Assembly (NCBI GenBank): GCA_934047225.1
Contig: CAKOHE010000025.1
Coordinates: forward strand, 467,001 to 531,000
DNA: 64,000 nt
DNA from: Ypsolopha sequella
Taxonomy: Eukaryota; Arthropoda; Insecta; Lepidoptera; Ypsolophidae
Reading direction: 5' to 3'
This document shows, piece after piece, positions 19,824 through 31,925 of the stretch. Position 1 is the stretch's first letter. The number at the start of each line of letters is the position of its first letter. The notes under the pieces were generated by a model, which saw only the letters and a program-made list of their open reading frames with translations, was not told where the DNA came from and made no database searches. Both the position numbers and the translations under genes were made by a program.

Positions 19824-20417
19824 CGGAGTGCACGGAAGATTAGCTTACAGAATCATATTATGAGAACACATACTGGTGAAAAGCCATATAAATGTGAGGG
19901 TTGTAATTACCGATTTACGGTCAAAGACCATTTAAAGATACACATGAGAACGCATACTGGTGAAATGCTATATAAATGTGATACTTGTGATTACCGGAGT
20001 GCACGGAAGATTAGCTTACAGAATCATATTATGAGAACACATACTGGTGAAAAGCTACATAAATGTGAGGCTTGTAATTACCGATTTACGTGCAAAGACC
20101 ATTTAAAGATACACATTAAAACGCATACTGGTGAAAAGCCGTATAAATGTGAAACTTGTAATTACCGGAGTGCACGGAAGATTAGGTTACAGAATCATAT
20201 TATGAGAACACATACTGGTGAAAAGCCATATAAATTTAAGGCTTGTAATTACCGATTTACGTGCAAAGACCATTTAAAGATACAAATGAGAACGCATACT
20301 CGTGAAAAGCCGTATAAATGTGATACTTGTGATTACCGTAGTGCACGGAAGATTAGCTTACAGAATCATATTATGAGAACACATACTGGTGAAAAGCCAT
20401 ATAAATGTGAGGCTTGA
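19824..20417 (+). pseudogene. Zinc-finger ORF fragment 5
   Basis: Same frame, about seven fingers. It includes the AGGTTACAG A-unit and the YKFKAC B-unit of the ten-dimer higher-order repeat. The stop at 20415-20417 is TGT to TGA at the second zinc-ligand Cys of a B finger. Confidence 0.75.
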
Positions 20418-20933
20418 AATTACCGATTTACGTGCAAAGACCATTTAAAGATACACATTAGAACGCATACTGGTGAAAAGCCGTATAAATGTGATACTTG
20501 TGATTACCGGAGAGCACGGAAGATTAGCTTACAGAATCATATTATGAGAACACATACTGGTGAAAAGCCATATAAATGTGAGGCTTATAATTACCGATTT
20601 ACGTGCAAAGACCATTTAAAGAAACACTTTGGAACGCATACTGGTGAAAAGCCATATAAATGTGAGGCTTGTAATTACCGATTTACGTGCAAAGACCATT
20701 TAAAGATACACATTAGAACGCTTACTGGTGAAAAGCCGTATAAATGTAATACTTGTGATTACCGGAGTGCACGGAAGATTAGCTTACAGAATCATAATAT
20801 GAGAACACATACTGGTGAAAAGCCATATAAATGTGAGGCTTGTAATTACCGATTTACGTGCAAAGACCATTTAACGATACACATTGGAACGCATACTGGT
20901 GAAAAGCCATATAAATGTGAGGCTTGTAATTAA
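20418..20933 (+). pseudogene. Zinc-finger ORF fragment 6
   Basis: Same frame, about six fingers, with two B fingers in direct succession (about 20560-20730). One finger reads CEAYNYRF, losing its second Cys, and another linker carries RTLTGEKP. The stop TAA at 20931-20933 (TAC to TAA) has an exact paralogue at 31923-31925. Confidence 0.75.
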
Positions 20934-22670
20934 CGATTTACGTGCAAAGACCATTTAAAGATACACATTAGAAGGCATACTGGTGAAAAGCCGTATAAAT
21001 GTGATACTTGTGATTACCGAAATGCACGGAAGATTAGCTTACAGAATCATAATATGAGAACACATACTGGTGAAAAGCCATATAAATGTGAGGCTTGTAA
21101 TTACCGGAGTGCACGGAAGATTAGCTTACAGAATCATATTATGAGAACACATACTGGTGAAAAGCCATATAAATGTGAGGCTTGTAATTACCGATTTACG
21201 TGCAAAGATCATTTAAAGATACACATTAGAACGCATACTGTTGAAAAGCTGTATAAATGGGATACTTGTGATTACCGAAATGCACGGAAGATTAGCTTAC
21301 AGAATCATAATATGAGAACACATACTGGTGAAAAGCCGTATAAATGTGATACTTGTGATTACCGGAGTGCACGGAAGATTAGCTTACAGAATCATATTAT
21401 GAGAACACATACTGGTGAAAAGCCATATAAATGTGAGGCTTGTAATAACCGATGTACGTGCAAAGATCATTTAAAGATACACATTAGAACGCATACTGTT
21501 GAAAAGCTGTATAAATGGGATACTTGTGATTATCTGAGTGCACGGAAGATTAGCTTACAGAATCATATTATGAGAACACATACTGGTGAAAAGCCATATA
21601 AATGTGAGGCTTGTAATTACCGATTTACGTGCAAAGACCATTTAAAGATACACATTGGAACGCATACTGGTGTAAAGCCGTATAAATGTGATACTTGTGA
21701 TTACCGGAGTGCACAAAAAATTAGCTTACAGAATCATATTATGAGAACACATACTGGTGAAAAGCCGTATAAATGTGATACTTGTGATTACCGGAGTGCA
21801 CGGAAGATTAGCTTACAGAATCGTATTATAAGAACACATACTGGTGGAAAGCCGTATAAATGTGATAATTGTGATTACCGGAGTTCACGGAAGATTAGCT
21901 TACAGAATCATAATATGAGAACACATACTGGTGAAAAGCCATATAAATGTGAGGCTTGTAATTACCGATTTACGTGCAAAGATCATTTAAATATACACAT
22001 TAGAACGTATACTGGTGAAAAGCTGTATAAATGTGATACTTGTGATTACCGGAGTGCACGGAAGATTAGCTTACAGAATCATATTATGAGAACAGATACT
22101 GGTGAAAAGCCATATAAATGTGAGGTTTGTAATTACCGATTTACGTGCAAAGACCATTTAAAGATACACATTAGAACGCATACTTGTGAAAAGCCGTATA
22201 AATGTGATACTTGTGATTACCGGAGTGCACGGAAGATTAGCTTACATAATTTTATTATGAGAACACAAACTGGTGAAAAGCCATATAAATGTGAGGCTTG
22301 TAATTACCGATTTATGTGCAAAGACCATTTAAAGATACACATTAGAACGCACACTGGTGAAAAGCCGTATAAATGTGATACTTGTGATAACCGGAGTGCA
22401 CGGAAGATTAGCTTACAGAATCATATTATGAGAACACATACTAGTGAAAAGCCATATAAATGTGAGGCTTGTAATTACCGATTAACGTGCAAAGACCATT
22501 TAAAGATACACATGAGAACGCATACTGGTGAAAACCCATATAAATGTGAGGCTTGTAATTACCGATTTACGTGCAAAGACCATTTAAAGATACACATTAG
22601 AACGCATACTTGTGAAAAGCCGTATAAATGTGATACTTGTGATTACCGGAGTGCACGGAAGATTAGCTAA
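20934..22670 (+). pseudogene. Zinc-finger ORF fragment 7
   Basis: Same frame, about 20 fingers; an uninterrupted 538-aa ORF from Met 21054. Several fingers have lost ligands (KWDTCDY with Trp for Cys) or have altered linkers (HTVEKL, HTCEKP, HTGGKP). It ends TTA to TAA at 22668-22670, paralogous to the stop at 33744-33746. Confidence 0.8.
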
Positions 22671-23963
22671 CAGAATCATATTATGAGAACACATACTGGT
22701 GAAAAGCCATATAAATTTGAGGCTTGTAATTACCGATTTACGTGCAAAGACCATTTAAAGATACACATTAGAACGCATATTGGTGAAAAGCCGTATAAAT
22801 GTGATACTTGTGATTACCGTAGTGCACGGAAGATTAGCTTACATAATCATATTATGAGAACACATACTGGTGAAAAGCCATATAAATTTGAGGCTTGTAA
22901 TTACCGATTTACGTGCAAAGACCATTTAAAGATACACATTAGAACGCATACTGGTGAAAAGCCGTATAAATGTGATACTTGTGATTACCGGAGTGCACGG
23001 AAGATTAGCTTACAGAATCGTATTATGAGAACACATACTGGTGAAAAGCCGTACAAATGTGATACTTGTGATTACCGGAGTGCGCGGAAGATTAGCTTAC
23101 AGAATCATAATATGAGAACACATACTGGTGAAAAGCCATATAAATGTGAGGCTTGTAATTACCGATTTACGTGCAAAGACCATTTAAAGATACACATTAG
23201 AACGCATACTGGTGAAAAGCCGTATAAATGTGATACTTGTGATTACCGGAGTGCACGGAAGATTAGCTTACAGAATCGTATTATGAGAACACATACTGGT
23301 GAAAAGCCATATAAATGTGAGGCTTGTAATTACCGATTTATGTGCAAAGACAATTTAAAGATACACATTAGAACGCATACTGGTGAAAACCCGTATAAAT
23401 GTGATACTTGTGATAACCGGAGTGCACGGAAGATAAGCTTACAGAATCATATTATGAGAACACATACTGGTGAAAAGCCATATAAATGTGAGGCTTGTAA
23501 TTACCGATTTACGTGCAAAGACCATTTAAAGATACATATGAGAACGCATACTGGTGAAAAGCCGTATAAATGTGATACTTGTGATTACCGGAGTGCACGG
23601 AAGAGTAGCTTACAGAATAATATTATGAGAACACATACTGGTGAAAAGCCATATAAATGTGAGGCTTGTAATTACCGATTTACGGTCAAAGACCATTTAA
23701 AGATACACATGAGAACGCATACTGGTGAAAAGCCATATAAATGTGAGGCTTGTAATTACCGATTTACGTGCAAAGACCATTTAAAGATACACATTAGAAC
23801 GCATACTTGTGAAAAGCCGTATAAATGTGATACTTGTGATTACCGGAGTGCACGGAACATTAGGTTACAGAATCATATTATGAGAACACATACTGGTGAA
23901 AAGCCATATAAATTTAAGGCTTGTAATTACCGATTTACGATCAAAGACCATTTTAAGATACAC
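22671..23963 (+). pseudogene. Zinc-finger ORF fragment 8, cut by BEL-2
   Basis: Same frame, about 15 fingers (Met 22683), running without a stop into the BEL-2 LTR at 23964. The final B finger has the variant FTIKDHFKIH, found again at 31080, 33985, 35528 and 35870. The copy at 35528-35572 is the uninterrupted counterpart of this insertion site. Confidence 0.8.
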
Positions 23964-24230
23964 TGTTAAGAACTGGGCGTTTATGGTGGAGACTCGGTCG
24001 TGGAATGCGGTGGTAAAGAAGAACTCCTTCGATGTTTACGAATTTATTGATATTACAAAATGATATTACAAAGGATAGTGTCGTGCGTGTGCACCAGGTA
24101 CCGTATGCGAAGGTGAAGTGAACGAAGTAACAGCCGGCAATGGCGGCAGCGTCGCCGCCGAGCTGGGAACCCGTTATCTCGCCGTGTGCATTTGTGTAGG
24201 TCATGTACGCACACATGCAAGGCGTTAACA
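23964..24230 (-). repeat. BEL-2 3' LTR (left copy)
   Basis: Starts TGTTAAGAACTGGGCG, ends ATGCAAGGCGTTAACA. The gag-pol stop at 24225-24227 falls just inside its inner edge. The adjoining internal sequence in sense, CCTGGGGCGGCAACT, is the purine-rich tract expected next to a 3' LTR. Confidence 0.93.
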
Positions 24231-27200
24231 AGTTGCCGCCCCAGGAACGAAGTTCTGTTCTGTCACTGGCAGCGGACACAGTCGGTTGAAAGCTCGTCGC
24301 AGGGTTCCTGAAGTGGTCATCACATCGGCCACACGGGCCACACCATCAGAACCGGGATGTATGGCGGTCACTCGCCCCAGGAGCCACTGATTTGGAGGCA
24401 GCCGGTCGTCTTTTATCAGCACCATTTCACCAAGCTTAAGCTGTTCTCCTTGCTTTTGCCATTTCTGTCTTTTCTGTAACTCTCCAACGTATTCCTTATA
24501 AAATCTATTCCAGAAATGGGCCTTCAATTGTTGCATTCTCATATAACGTGAGAGAGTATGCATGGCGACAGTATCTTCGACTTGTGGTGACGGTAGTGAC
24601 GTTAACGTTCGTCCAATTAAGAAGTGGGATGGGGTGAGGGCTATAAGATCTGAAGGATCAGATGACATAGGAGTGAGAGGTCTTGAGTTCAAAATGGCCT
24701 CGATTTGTGTTAGAACTGTATTCATTTCCTCATACGTTAAATTCGCTAGAGAAACTATTCGCTTTAAGTGATGTTTCACGGACTTTACTGCACTCTCAAT
24801 TAATCCATTGAAATGCGGACTATACACGGGCGAGAACCTAAAGTTAATGGCTATGTTTGATGCTTTCCCGGTTATATTATCTGAATTAAGTTTTAAAAAT
24901 TTTGATAATTCATTGCAAGCGCCCACAAAAGCCGTCCCGTTGTCCGAGAAGATGTTGGCGGGCTTGCCTCTGCGAGCTATGAATCTATTTAAGGCGGCTA
25001 AATAGGTCTCACTACTCAGATCGGTAACAAGCTCAATGTGTACTGCCTTTGTTGCTAAGCATACAAATATGCATAAATATGATTTAATTAATTTACTACC
25101 TCTACCCTTTCGGTTCAAAATCATGACTGGTCCGCCATAATCTACCATTGTATTTGAGAATGGGAAATCGGCATGCAAACGTTGTTCAGGGAGATTGCCC
25201 ATTATCGGCTGTCTAGCCTTACCTGAAAAACGACAGCATTTAACGCACGCATGTACTATTTTTCTGGCCAGATTTCTACCACCAACAATCCAAAACTTAT
25301 GTCGGATGGTTGCTAATAACAGTTGTGGACCAGAATGCATCAGCAATGTATGATAATGTCGAAAAATCAATGTAGCAATGTGATGTGACGAGTGGAGCAG
25401 GACAGGATGTTTTGCATCATAGTCATAAAAAGAGTTGGATAACCTGCCCCCAACTCGCATCAAATTGTTGCTGGTGTCAAAAAACGGACTTAAGTTTATT
25501 AATTTGTTTTTAGCAGGTAAGTGTTTACTATTTTTTAATAAGTTGTATTCCTTTGGAAAACTTTCTCGCTGTGCAAAATTGCAAAGTGAATTTAAAGATG
25601 AATTAAGCTCATTTATTTTTAAATATCCTATGTGTTTATCTTGCGGGTGAAGGCAATTATGTATAAATCGTTGTACGTAGGCTATCACTCTTTGTAATTT
25701 TCCTAAATTGGAAAAACGCTTTATTACTTCAGAATAATAGGAAAAATGATCATTTTGGTCTACTGTTAAGTGGCACTGTACCTTAAATTCTGGCAAATCA
25801 GCTTCCTTTGTACGTATCGGTTGAGTCGGCCAGTGTGATTCATTTTGCGATAGAAACGATGGACCCGACCACCACAAACTACAATTTTCTAATTCTCTTG
25901 CATCTGCACCACGTGATCCGATGTCAGCGGGATTTAATTTTGTAGGTACATAACGCCACATTTTTGGTTCTGACATGTTATGAATTTCTTGTATTCTGTT
26001 AAAAACAAACGGTTTTAATAAGTGACATTTAGGTGATTTTATCCAGCCAAGAACTATAGTGGAGTCACACCAGTAAGTACAGCCTTTCATTTTTAACCTT
26101 AATGAACATTTTACCTTTTCTGTTAACCTTACGGCCAACAGGGCACCGGACAACTCCAAACGAGGGGTGGTAGCTGGTTTCAAAGGAGCTACTCGACTCT
26201 TCGCGGCAATGAGTTGAACTGTTACATTGTGCTTATTTGAAATGGACCTTATGTAAACACATGCGGAATATGCTTCAGTGGATGCATCACTAAATGCATG
26301 GATCTCGATTACTAAGGGATAATCGGTAAGTACATATCTTGGAATTTTTATATTGTTTATGTAAAGTAATGATGTAGTGAATTTTGTCCAGGTATTTTTA
26401 ATTTCAGAAGAAACTGTTTCGTCCCATGTAGTTTTGGATGACCATAACTTCTGTAAAATTGTTTTTGCCGTAAGTATGCATGGGTTAATCAAACCTAAGG
26501 GGTCAAAAACTTGTGACATAATGGAAAGTATGTGACGTTTAGTAATGTTTGATTTATCTGCAATGTTTACTGAAAACAGCAGCATGTCCTCTTTGCAAGA
26601 CCAAAGTAAACCTAAAGTTTTGGAAAATTCGTTCCCACTGAGATTAAGTAAGCTGTCATCGCTATTTTCCCTAATGATTTTATTTATTATATACGGATGA
26701 TTAGAATGCCATTTTCGCAAATGGAACTGACCACCTTCTAATTGTTTTATGACACCTTTACAAATGTCTATTAACTCACGTTCAGATGAAGCTCCTGTTA
26801 TGAGATCATCGACGTAAAAATCGTGCTGAATAACTTCAGCGACTGCTTTGTCAGAACAATCCATGCCTAATTGTTTTAGGCATCTTGTAGCGAGGTAGGG
26901 AGCCGAAGCGGTACCATAAGTCACGGTACTAAGTTTGTATTGTTTAAGTTCTTCGTGAGGCTCAAAACGCCACAATATCTGCTGCAGTACACGTTGTTCC
27001 TCCGTAACCTTAACCATACGGTACATTTTTTCTACGTCCGCAGTGGCTACATATTTATGTTGACGCAGTCTTATTAAAATACTCATCAGATCGTCCTGCA
27101 CAGTAGGTCCAACCATTTGGATATTATTAAAAGACAAACCGGAAGTCGCGTCGCCGCGAGGTGTCGCCACTGCCGATGCGTCAAAAACGACACGTAAACG

Positions 27201-29531
27201 AGTGGACAAGCTTGTTTCACGGAGGACCCCATGATGAGGTAATAAGTAAGAATATGTATCATTTTCAGGAGTTTTATTCTCGGTCATATGACCTAAGGTA
27301 ATGTATTCTCTTATGAATTCGCAATATTGCGCTTTAAATATTGGATCTTTGGTGAACCTACGTTCTAAGGAGAGAAACCTAGATAAGGCTTGCTGATAAG
27401 AATCACCAAGTATTGCAGGAGATTCCTTTAACGGAATCGTAACGACAAAACGACCATCTGACTCACGTATTACATGATCTGTAAAGTGTTTTTCACACAT
27501 TTGCTCTTCTTTAGATTGTTGTTTATATGAAGGAACAGACTCAAATTCAAAAAACTTGTCAAGTTGACCGTCAATATGATCATCATGTGATAATAAAGCA
27601 TGATTGCAATGGACTGTATTAGAATCTTGTTGTGTCTGTGCAATACCGGAAATCAACCAACCAAATTTGGTTTTACTCAAAACTGGTTTGTTTTTGCCTA
27701 ATGAAATATTTCTAGAGCTAAGTACGCTCCAGAAGATGTCAGCTCCGAGAAGCATATCTACTTCAGATGGGCAGTAAAAAGTTGGATCAGCTAAAGTTAC
27801 GTGTTTTGGTATGTTTAATGACTCATAATCCACTTGCACGGTAGGCAACATCTGTGTGATACGAGGAACAACAAAGCATTGAACATTTTCTTTGTATGAA
27901 TTAAGAAGTGATGATATCATGACATCACAGTTTTTAGACAAACGAGAAGTTTGGGAATTCAATCCTTCAACTAATGATGATGTTGAAGAGGTTGGCAGTT
28001 TGAGCTTTGCACATAAGCTCTCTGAAATGAAGCTGGAAGTCGACCCATTATCTAGGAGGGTACGTATTGTATGATTTTTACCATCAAGGTCCTTGACTTG
28101 TATTAAAGCTGTAGATAACAGAACACAGCTTTTATGTATAGCTGATAAAGCGATATTATTATTTGAAGCGTTACTAACAGTTTGAGTGGTTTGAGTTTCA
28201 GATTGTATCTGCGGTGACAACATCTGCAACGACGACGGCGGCGGCGGTGATGCAGCACACAGGACTACATTGTTGGCAGGCTGCGTGGTAAGTATGGCTA
28301 AAGGTGAGTCATGATTATGTAACAAACTATTCATGTATTTATTGCATAACCGGCACGGCCCTATTCTGCAGTTACTAGCTGTATGTCCTTGGCGCAGACA
28401 GTTTAGGCATAATTTAAGGATTTTAGCCTTTTGAATTTTAGTTTCTAACGTAAACGCTTTGAATTTTGAACAACGATATATCGCATGGTTATTTTTACAT
28501 AATGGGCAAACAAATGATTTGTTTGCGGCAGAAGATTGAGAATGTGATTGGGAGGCAGAGCTTACGACTAACGACTTGTGACGATTATATGTGACGTCAC
28601 TGTGTCTACGTTTCACGTGGGCTTCCTCCATGGTTTCCAATAAATCAGACCGGTTCTTTAAGAACTCGATAAGGTTGTCGAGTGTAGGTAGGTCTTTCAG
28701 GGTATTACGGTAAGTTTCCCACTCACGACTTGTAACGGAATCTAGCTTCGTTGAAATGATATGTATAATAAGTACATCCCAGTGCTCCGTGGGTAATTTA
28801 AGCGTCTTTAAAGCTCTAAGATTTCGATTTAAAGTATCGATAATATTTCTTAATGCAGTAGAACATTCTTTAGCTATTATTTCAATGTTAAAAATCGCAT
28901 GAACATGATTGTTAACGAGTAGCCTTTTATTATTGTAGCGGTCGCAAAGAAGTTCCCAAGCTACATCGTAATTTTCAGCTGAAAAGTCAAGCGAGCGTAT
29001 GATCAAAGCTGCACTATCTTTCAAAGCAGCACGCAAGTAATGAAATTTATTGATTTTAGGTATAGACGTGTCTAAGTGTATGAGCGAGTTAAATGTGTCA
29101 CGGAATTCTAACCAGTCATGATATTGGCCCGAAAAGGAAGGCAAGTGTATGGTAGGAAGTTTAATATTTTTGGTACCTCCATGTGCAGTACAAGAACCTG
29201 TGACCGATCCGGAGCCGTCGTCGCTGGCAACGGATTGCTCGTGCCGCGCCAACAACTCTCGGGCGACGGCGACGGCCTTGAAGTACAGGGTCTCGAACGT
29301 TTCGCGCTCTGCGAACTGCTCATCTGGAATTTCACACAGATTTTCTATTTCAGACTGTACCGTATCATAATCGGTGTAAAGTTCATCGATTTTAGATAAC
29401 CGAATAGTAAGTTCGTTGATTTGAAGTCCGTTTAACCTTTGACATGATTCTATTGGTTCTAAGTAACTTCTGAATTGAGTTACTTTACTTTTAAAGGAAG
29501 CTCGCTTTTTAATCAATGTTTTTATGTCCAT
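24225..29531 (-). CDS. gag-pol: BEL-2 Gag-Pol polyprotein (1768 aa, intact)
   Basis: The single ORF has the full BEL/Pao architecture. The Gag N-terminus is followed by the DUF1759-like domain (LPSFSGQYHDWLEFRDTFN, LLCDRYNNKR, about 130-290). Cys/His knuckles lie at about 340-410 (CPLCKNNHAIYRC, CLNCLRQGHTASNC, CRLCNKYMNSLLH). The aspartic protease has LLDNGSTSSFIS at about 494. RT has VVFDASA, ATADVEKMYRMV and FYVDDLITG at about 904. RNase H has AFSDASTEAYSACVYI at about 1081, LELSGALLA and CDSTIVLGW. The integrase has a zinc site HYHTLLMHSG...CVKC and catalytic residues VDYGG (about 1464), SDNGTAFVG (about 1531) and GLIESAVKS (about 1577). No frameshift or stop. The start MDIKTLIKKR is the only sensible Met at the N-terminus. 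No envelope-like ORF is present. Confidence 0.96.
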   Translation of the reverse strand: MDIKTLIKKRASFKSKVTQFRSYLEPIESCQRLNGLQINELTIRLSKIDELYTDYDTVQSEIENLCEIPDEQFAERETFETLYFKAVAVARELLARHEQSVASDDGSGSVTGSCTAHGGTKNIKLPTIHLPSFSGQYHDWLEFRDTFNSLIHLDTSIPKINKFHYLRAALKDSAALIIRSLDFSAENYDVAWELLCDRYNNKRLLVNNHVHAIFNIEIIAKECSTALRNIIDTLNRNLRALKTLKLPTEHWDVLIIHIISTKLDSVTSREWETYRNTLKDLPTLDNLIEFLKNRSDLLETMEEAHVKRRHSDVTYNRHKSLVVSSASQSHSQSSAANKSFVCPLCKNNHAIYRCSKFKAFTLETKIQKAKILKLCLNCLRQGHTASNCRIGPCRLCNKYMNSLLHNHDSPLAILTTQPANNVVLCAASPPPPSSLQMLSPQIQSETQTTQTVSNASNNNIALSAIHKSCVLLSTALIQVKDLDGKNHTIRTLLDNGSTSSFISESLCAKLKLPTSSTSSLVEGLNSQTSRLSKNCDVMISSLLNSYKENVQCFVVPRITQMLPTVQVDYESLNIPKHVTLADPTFYCPSEVDMLLGADIFWSVLSSRNISLGKNKPVLSKTKFGWLISGIAQTQQDSNTVHCNHALLSHDDHIDGQLDKFFEFESVPSYKQQSKEEQMCEKHFTDHVIRESDGRFVVTIPLKESPAILGDSYQQALSRFLSLERRFTKDPIFKAQYCEFIREYITLGHMTENKTPENDTYSYLLPHHGVLRETSLSTRLRVVFDASAVATPRGDATSGLSFNNIQMVGPTVQDDLMSILIRLRQHKYVATADVEKMYRMVKVTEEQRVLQQILWRFEPHEELKQYKLSTVTYGTASAPYLATRCLKQLGMDCSDKAVAEVIQHDFYVDDLITGASSERELIDICKGVIKQLEGGQFHLRKWHSNHPYIINKIIRENSDDSLLNLSGNEFSKTLGLLWSCKEDMLLFSVNIADKSNITKRHILSIMSQVFDPLGLINPCILTAKTILQKLWSSKTTWDETVSSEIKNTWTKFTTSLLYINNIKIPRYVLTDYPLVIEIHAFSDASTEAYSACVYIRSISNKHNVTVQLIAAKSRVAPLKPATTPRLELSGALLAVRLTEKVKCSLRLKMKGCTYWCDSTIVLGWIKSPKCHLLKPFVFNRIQEIHNMSEPKMWRYVPTKLNPADIGSRGADARELENCSLWWSGPSFLSQNESHWPTQPIRTKEADLPEFKVQCHLTVDQNDHFSYYSEVIKRFSNLGKLQRVIAYVQRFIHNCLHPQDKHIGYLKINELNSSLNSLCNFAQRESFPKEYNLLKNSKHLPAKNKLINLSPFFDTSNNLMRVGGRLSNSFYDYDAKHPVLLHSSHHIATLIFRHYHTLLMHSGPQLLLATIRHKFWIVGGRNLARKIVHACVKCCRFSGKARQPIMGNLPEQRLHADFPFSNTMVDYGGPVMILNRKGRGSKLIKSYLCIFVCLATKAVHIELVTDLSSETYLAALNRFIARRGKPANIFSDNGTAFVGACNELSKFLKLNSDNITGKASNIAINFRFSPVYSPHFNGLIESAVKSVKHHLKRIVSLANLTYEEMNTVLTQIEAILNSRPLTPMSSDPSDLIALTPSHFLIGRTLTSLPSPQVEDTVAMHTLSRYMRMQQLKAHFWNRFYKEYVGELQKRQKWQKQGEQLKLGEMVLIKDDRLPPNQWLLGRVTAIHPGSDGVARVADVMTTSGTLRRAFNRLCPLPVTEQNFVPGAATC

Positions 29532-30492
29532 TATGTTAGTACAGCCAGTAACAATAGGTACTCACTTATTGCGCGTCGTGTTACTGTAGTGTAAACTGCT
29601 ATGTAATAGAATGACACGATTATACAGGAATAAAAACTTTTAAGAAGAAAAATAAGAAAGATACTTAAATTTTAAACAATGAAGCGAAGTGAGCGTGCAG
29701 TAATGTCGATAAAAGCCGTGCGCATTCAAAAGCGTTCCGCAAGCCGTGTATGCAAAACCGGTTTGAGGTAGATGGTCGCGGCGGCAAGCAGCGGCTGCGT
29801 GGCCTGCGGGCGCAGCGACACGCAGTAACAAAGCAGTTAGCTGGAATTTATGTAAAACAATTGCTACGATTAACACAACATAAACACAGTTCACACACAG
29901 ACCGCTGAAACTATCACCCAAGAATCTCTGAAATTATAGATTTTGAAGATAAATACCCGAGTAGGTATGTAGCTATAATGAATTTAGCTTAACGGTAATT
30001 TGGCAATTCTAAGGCAATAAGCCTATAATGAAATAAATGGGTTTTAATGTTTTTTATTGTAACTTGCAAGTAGGTTACAAGAATTAGCAATAATGTTTGT
30101 ATTTCGCTTATAAAGTGCGACTTATGTATGTTTTAACCACAAAGATAATGGCAATGTATAGGTAATCAGATTATTGCTGATTTTTACTCATGGATGAGTA
30201 ATGAATAAATGATAGGTAATAAAGGTAAAATTGGAACGAACTCACAATAACGATACCCTCCAGGTCTTCTAGTAGAATACCCTTTGAAATATGTGTGATT
30301 CTCCAATAGCTCACTGCAATCCTTTATAATGTTATGAAGTAATGATTTCTTCAAGTTGCTTCACTATCAAATTCGTAGAAAATAATCTTCTCGGCAATGT
30401 TCCACGTAATGGCGGCTCGATGTCACCACGTCGCGTTTCCTTTGTTCTTGTTTCGCCAGCTCTGGAGGCCAATGTTCGACTCGAAGGACCAA
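29532..30492 (-). other. BEL-2 leader with primer-binding site
   Basis: This is untranslated sequence between the 5' LTR and gag. The primer site is at 30478-30492: in sense TTGGTCCTTCGAGTCGAAC directly after the LTR. The plus-strand equivalent, GTTCGACTCGAAGGACCA, looks like a tRNA T-loop, acceptor and CCA end. Small ORFs in it have no recognisable content. Confidence 0.7.
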
Positions 30493-30759
30493 TGTTAAGA
30501 ACTGGGCGTTTATGGTGGAGACTCGGTCGTGGAATGCGGTGGTAAAGAAGAACTCCTTCGATGTTTACGAATTTATTGATATTACAAAATGATATTACAA
30601 AGGATAGTGTCGTGCGTGTGCACCAGGTACCGTATGCGAAGGTGAAGTGAACGAAGTAACAGCCGGCAATGGCGGCAGCGTCGCCGCCGAGCTGGGAACC
30701 CGTTATCTCGCCGTGTGCATGTGTGTAGGTCATGTACGCACACATGCAAGGCGTTAACA
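30493..30759 (-). repeat. BEL-2 5' LTR (right copy)
   Basis: 267 bp, matching the left copy except at 30721. It is followed by TSD TACAC (30760-30764) and then the zinc-finger repeat resuming mid-unit at ATTAGAACGCATATTGG. Confidence 0.93.
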
Positions 30760-30764
30760 TACAC

Positions 30765-31925
30765 ATTAGAACGCATATTGGTGAAAAGCCGTATAAATGT
30801 GATACTTGTGATTACCGGAGTGCACGGAAAATTAGCTTACAGAATCATATTATGAGAACACATACTGGTGAAAAGCCATATAAATGTGAGGCTTGTAATT
30901 ACGGATTTACGTGCAAAAACCATTTAAAGATACACATTAGAACGCATACTAGTGAAAAGCCGTATAAATGTGATACTTGTGATTACCGCAGTGCACGGAA
31001 GATTAGCTTATATAATCATATTATGAGAACACATACTGGTGAAAAGCCATATAAATGTGAGGCTTGTAATTACCGATTTACGATCAAAGACCATTTTAAG
31101 ATACACATGAGAACGCAAACTGGTGAAAAGCTGTATAAATGTGATACTTGTGATTACCGGAGTGCACGGAAGATTAGGTTACAGAATCATATTATGAGAA
31201 CACATACTGGTGAAAAGCCATATAAATGTGAGGCTTGTAATTACCGATTTATGTGCAAAGACCATTTAAAGATACACATTAGAACGCATACTAGTGAAAA
31301 GCCGTATAAATGTGATACTTGTGATAACCGGAGTGCACGGAAGATTAGCTTACAGAATCATAATATGAGAACACATACTGGTGTAAAGCCATATAAATGT
31401 GAGGCTTGTAATTACCGATTTACGTGCAAAGACCATTTAAAGATACACATTAGAACGCATACTGGTGAAAAGCCGTATAAATGTGATACTTGTGATTACC
31501 GGAGAGCACGGAAGATTAGCTTACAGAATCATATTATGAGAACACATACTCGTGAAAAGCCATATAAATGTGAGGCTTGTAATTACCGATTTACGTGCAA
31601 AGACCATTTAAAGAAACACATTGGAACGCATACTGGTGAAAAGCCATATAAATGTGAGGCTTGTAATTACCGATTTACGTGCAAAGACCATTTAAAGATA
31701 CACATTAGAACGCTTACTGGTGAAAAGCCGTATAAATGTAATACTTGTGATTACCGGAGTGCACGGAAGATTAGCTTACAGAATCATAATATGAGAACAC
31801 ATACTGGTGAAAAGCCATATAAATGTGAGGCTTGTAATTACCGATTTACGTGCAAAGACCATTTAAAGATACACATTGGAACGCATACTGGTGAAAAGCC
31901 ATATAAATGTGAGGCTTGTAATTAA
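30765..31925 (+). pseudogene. Zinc-finger ORF fragment 9
   Basis: Continues fragment 8 in frame after BEL-2 removal. About 13 fingers; variants include YGFTCKNH, HTSEKP and HTREKP linkers. It ends at TAA 31923-31925, the paralogue of the stop of fragment 6. Confidence 0.75.

Larger units (their letters stand above)
19299..23963 (+). repeat. Zinc-finger array, block 2
   Basis: About 55 finger units lie between BEL-1 and BEL-2, with the same A/B dimer and the same frame as block 1 after 5676. From about 20420 onward it is the first copy of a long tandem duplication whose second copy starts near 31412. Shared private variants include GGAGAGCACGG (20508 and 31500), the stop codons at 20931/31923 and 22668/33744, and a KWDTCDY change of the first Cys. 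Confidence 0.95.
23964..30759 (-). mobile_element. BEL-2: complete, young BEL/Pao retrotransposon
   Basis: The 267-bp LTRs (23964-24230 and 30493-30759) run TGTTAAGAAC...GGCGTTAACA and differ by eye at one base (24192 T, 30721 G). The target duplication is TACAC (23959-23963 and 30760-30764). One gag-pol ORF occupies 24225-29531, with a leader of about 960 bp and a TGGTCCTTCGAG primer site at the LTR edge. BEL-2 plus one TSD is 6801 bp, so the zinc-finger frame is preserved on removal. Near-identical LTRs and an intact ORF suggest recent, possibly still autonomous, movement. Confidence 0.95.

Noticed and set aside
24562..24771. Plus-strand ORFs inside BEL-2 gag-pol
   Set aside because: They are shadows of the minus-strand integrase coding sequence.
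29640..29921. 93-aa ORF in the BEL-2 leader
   Set aside because: No recognisable motif; it lies in untranslated leader with scattered open frames on all strands.
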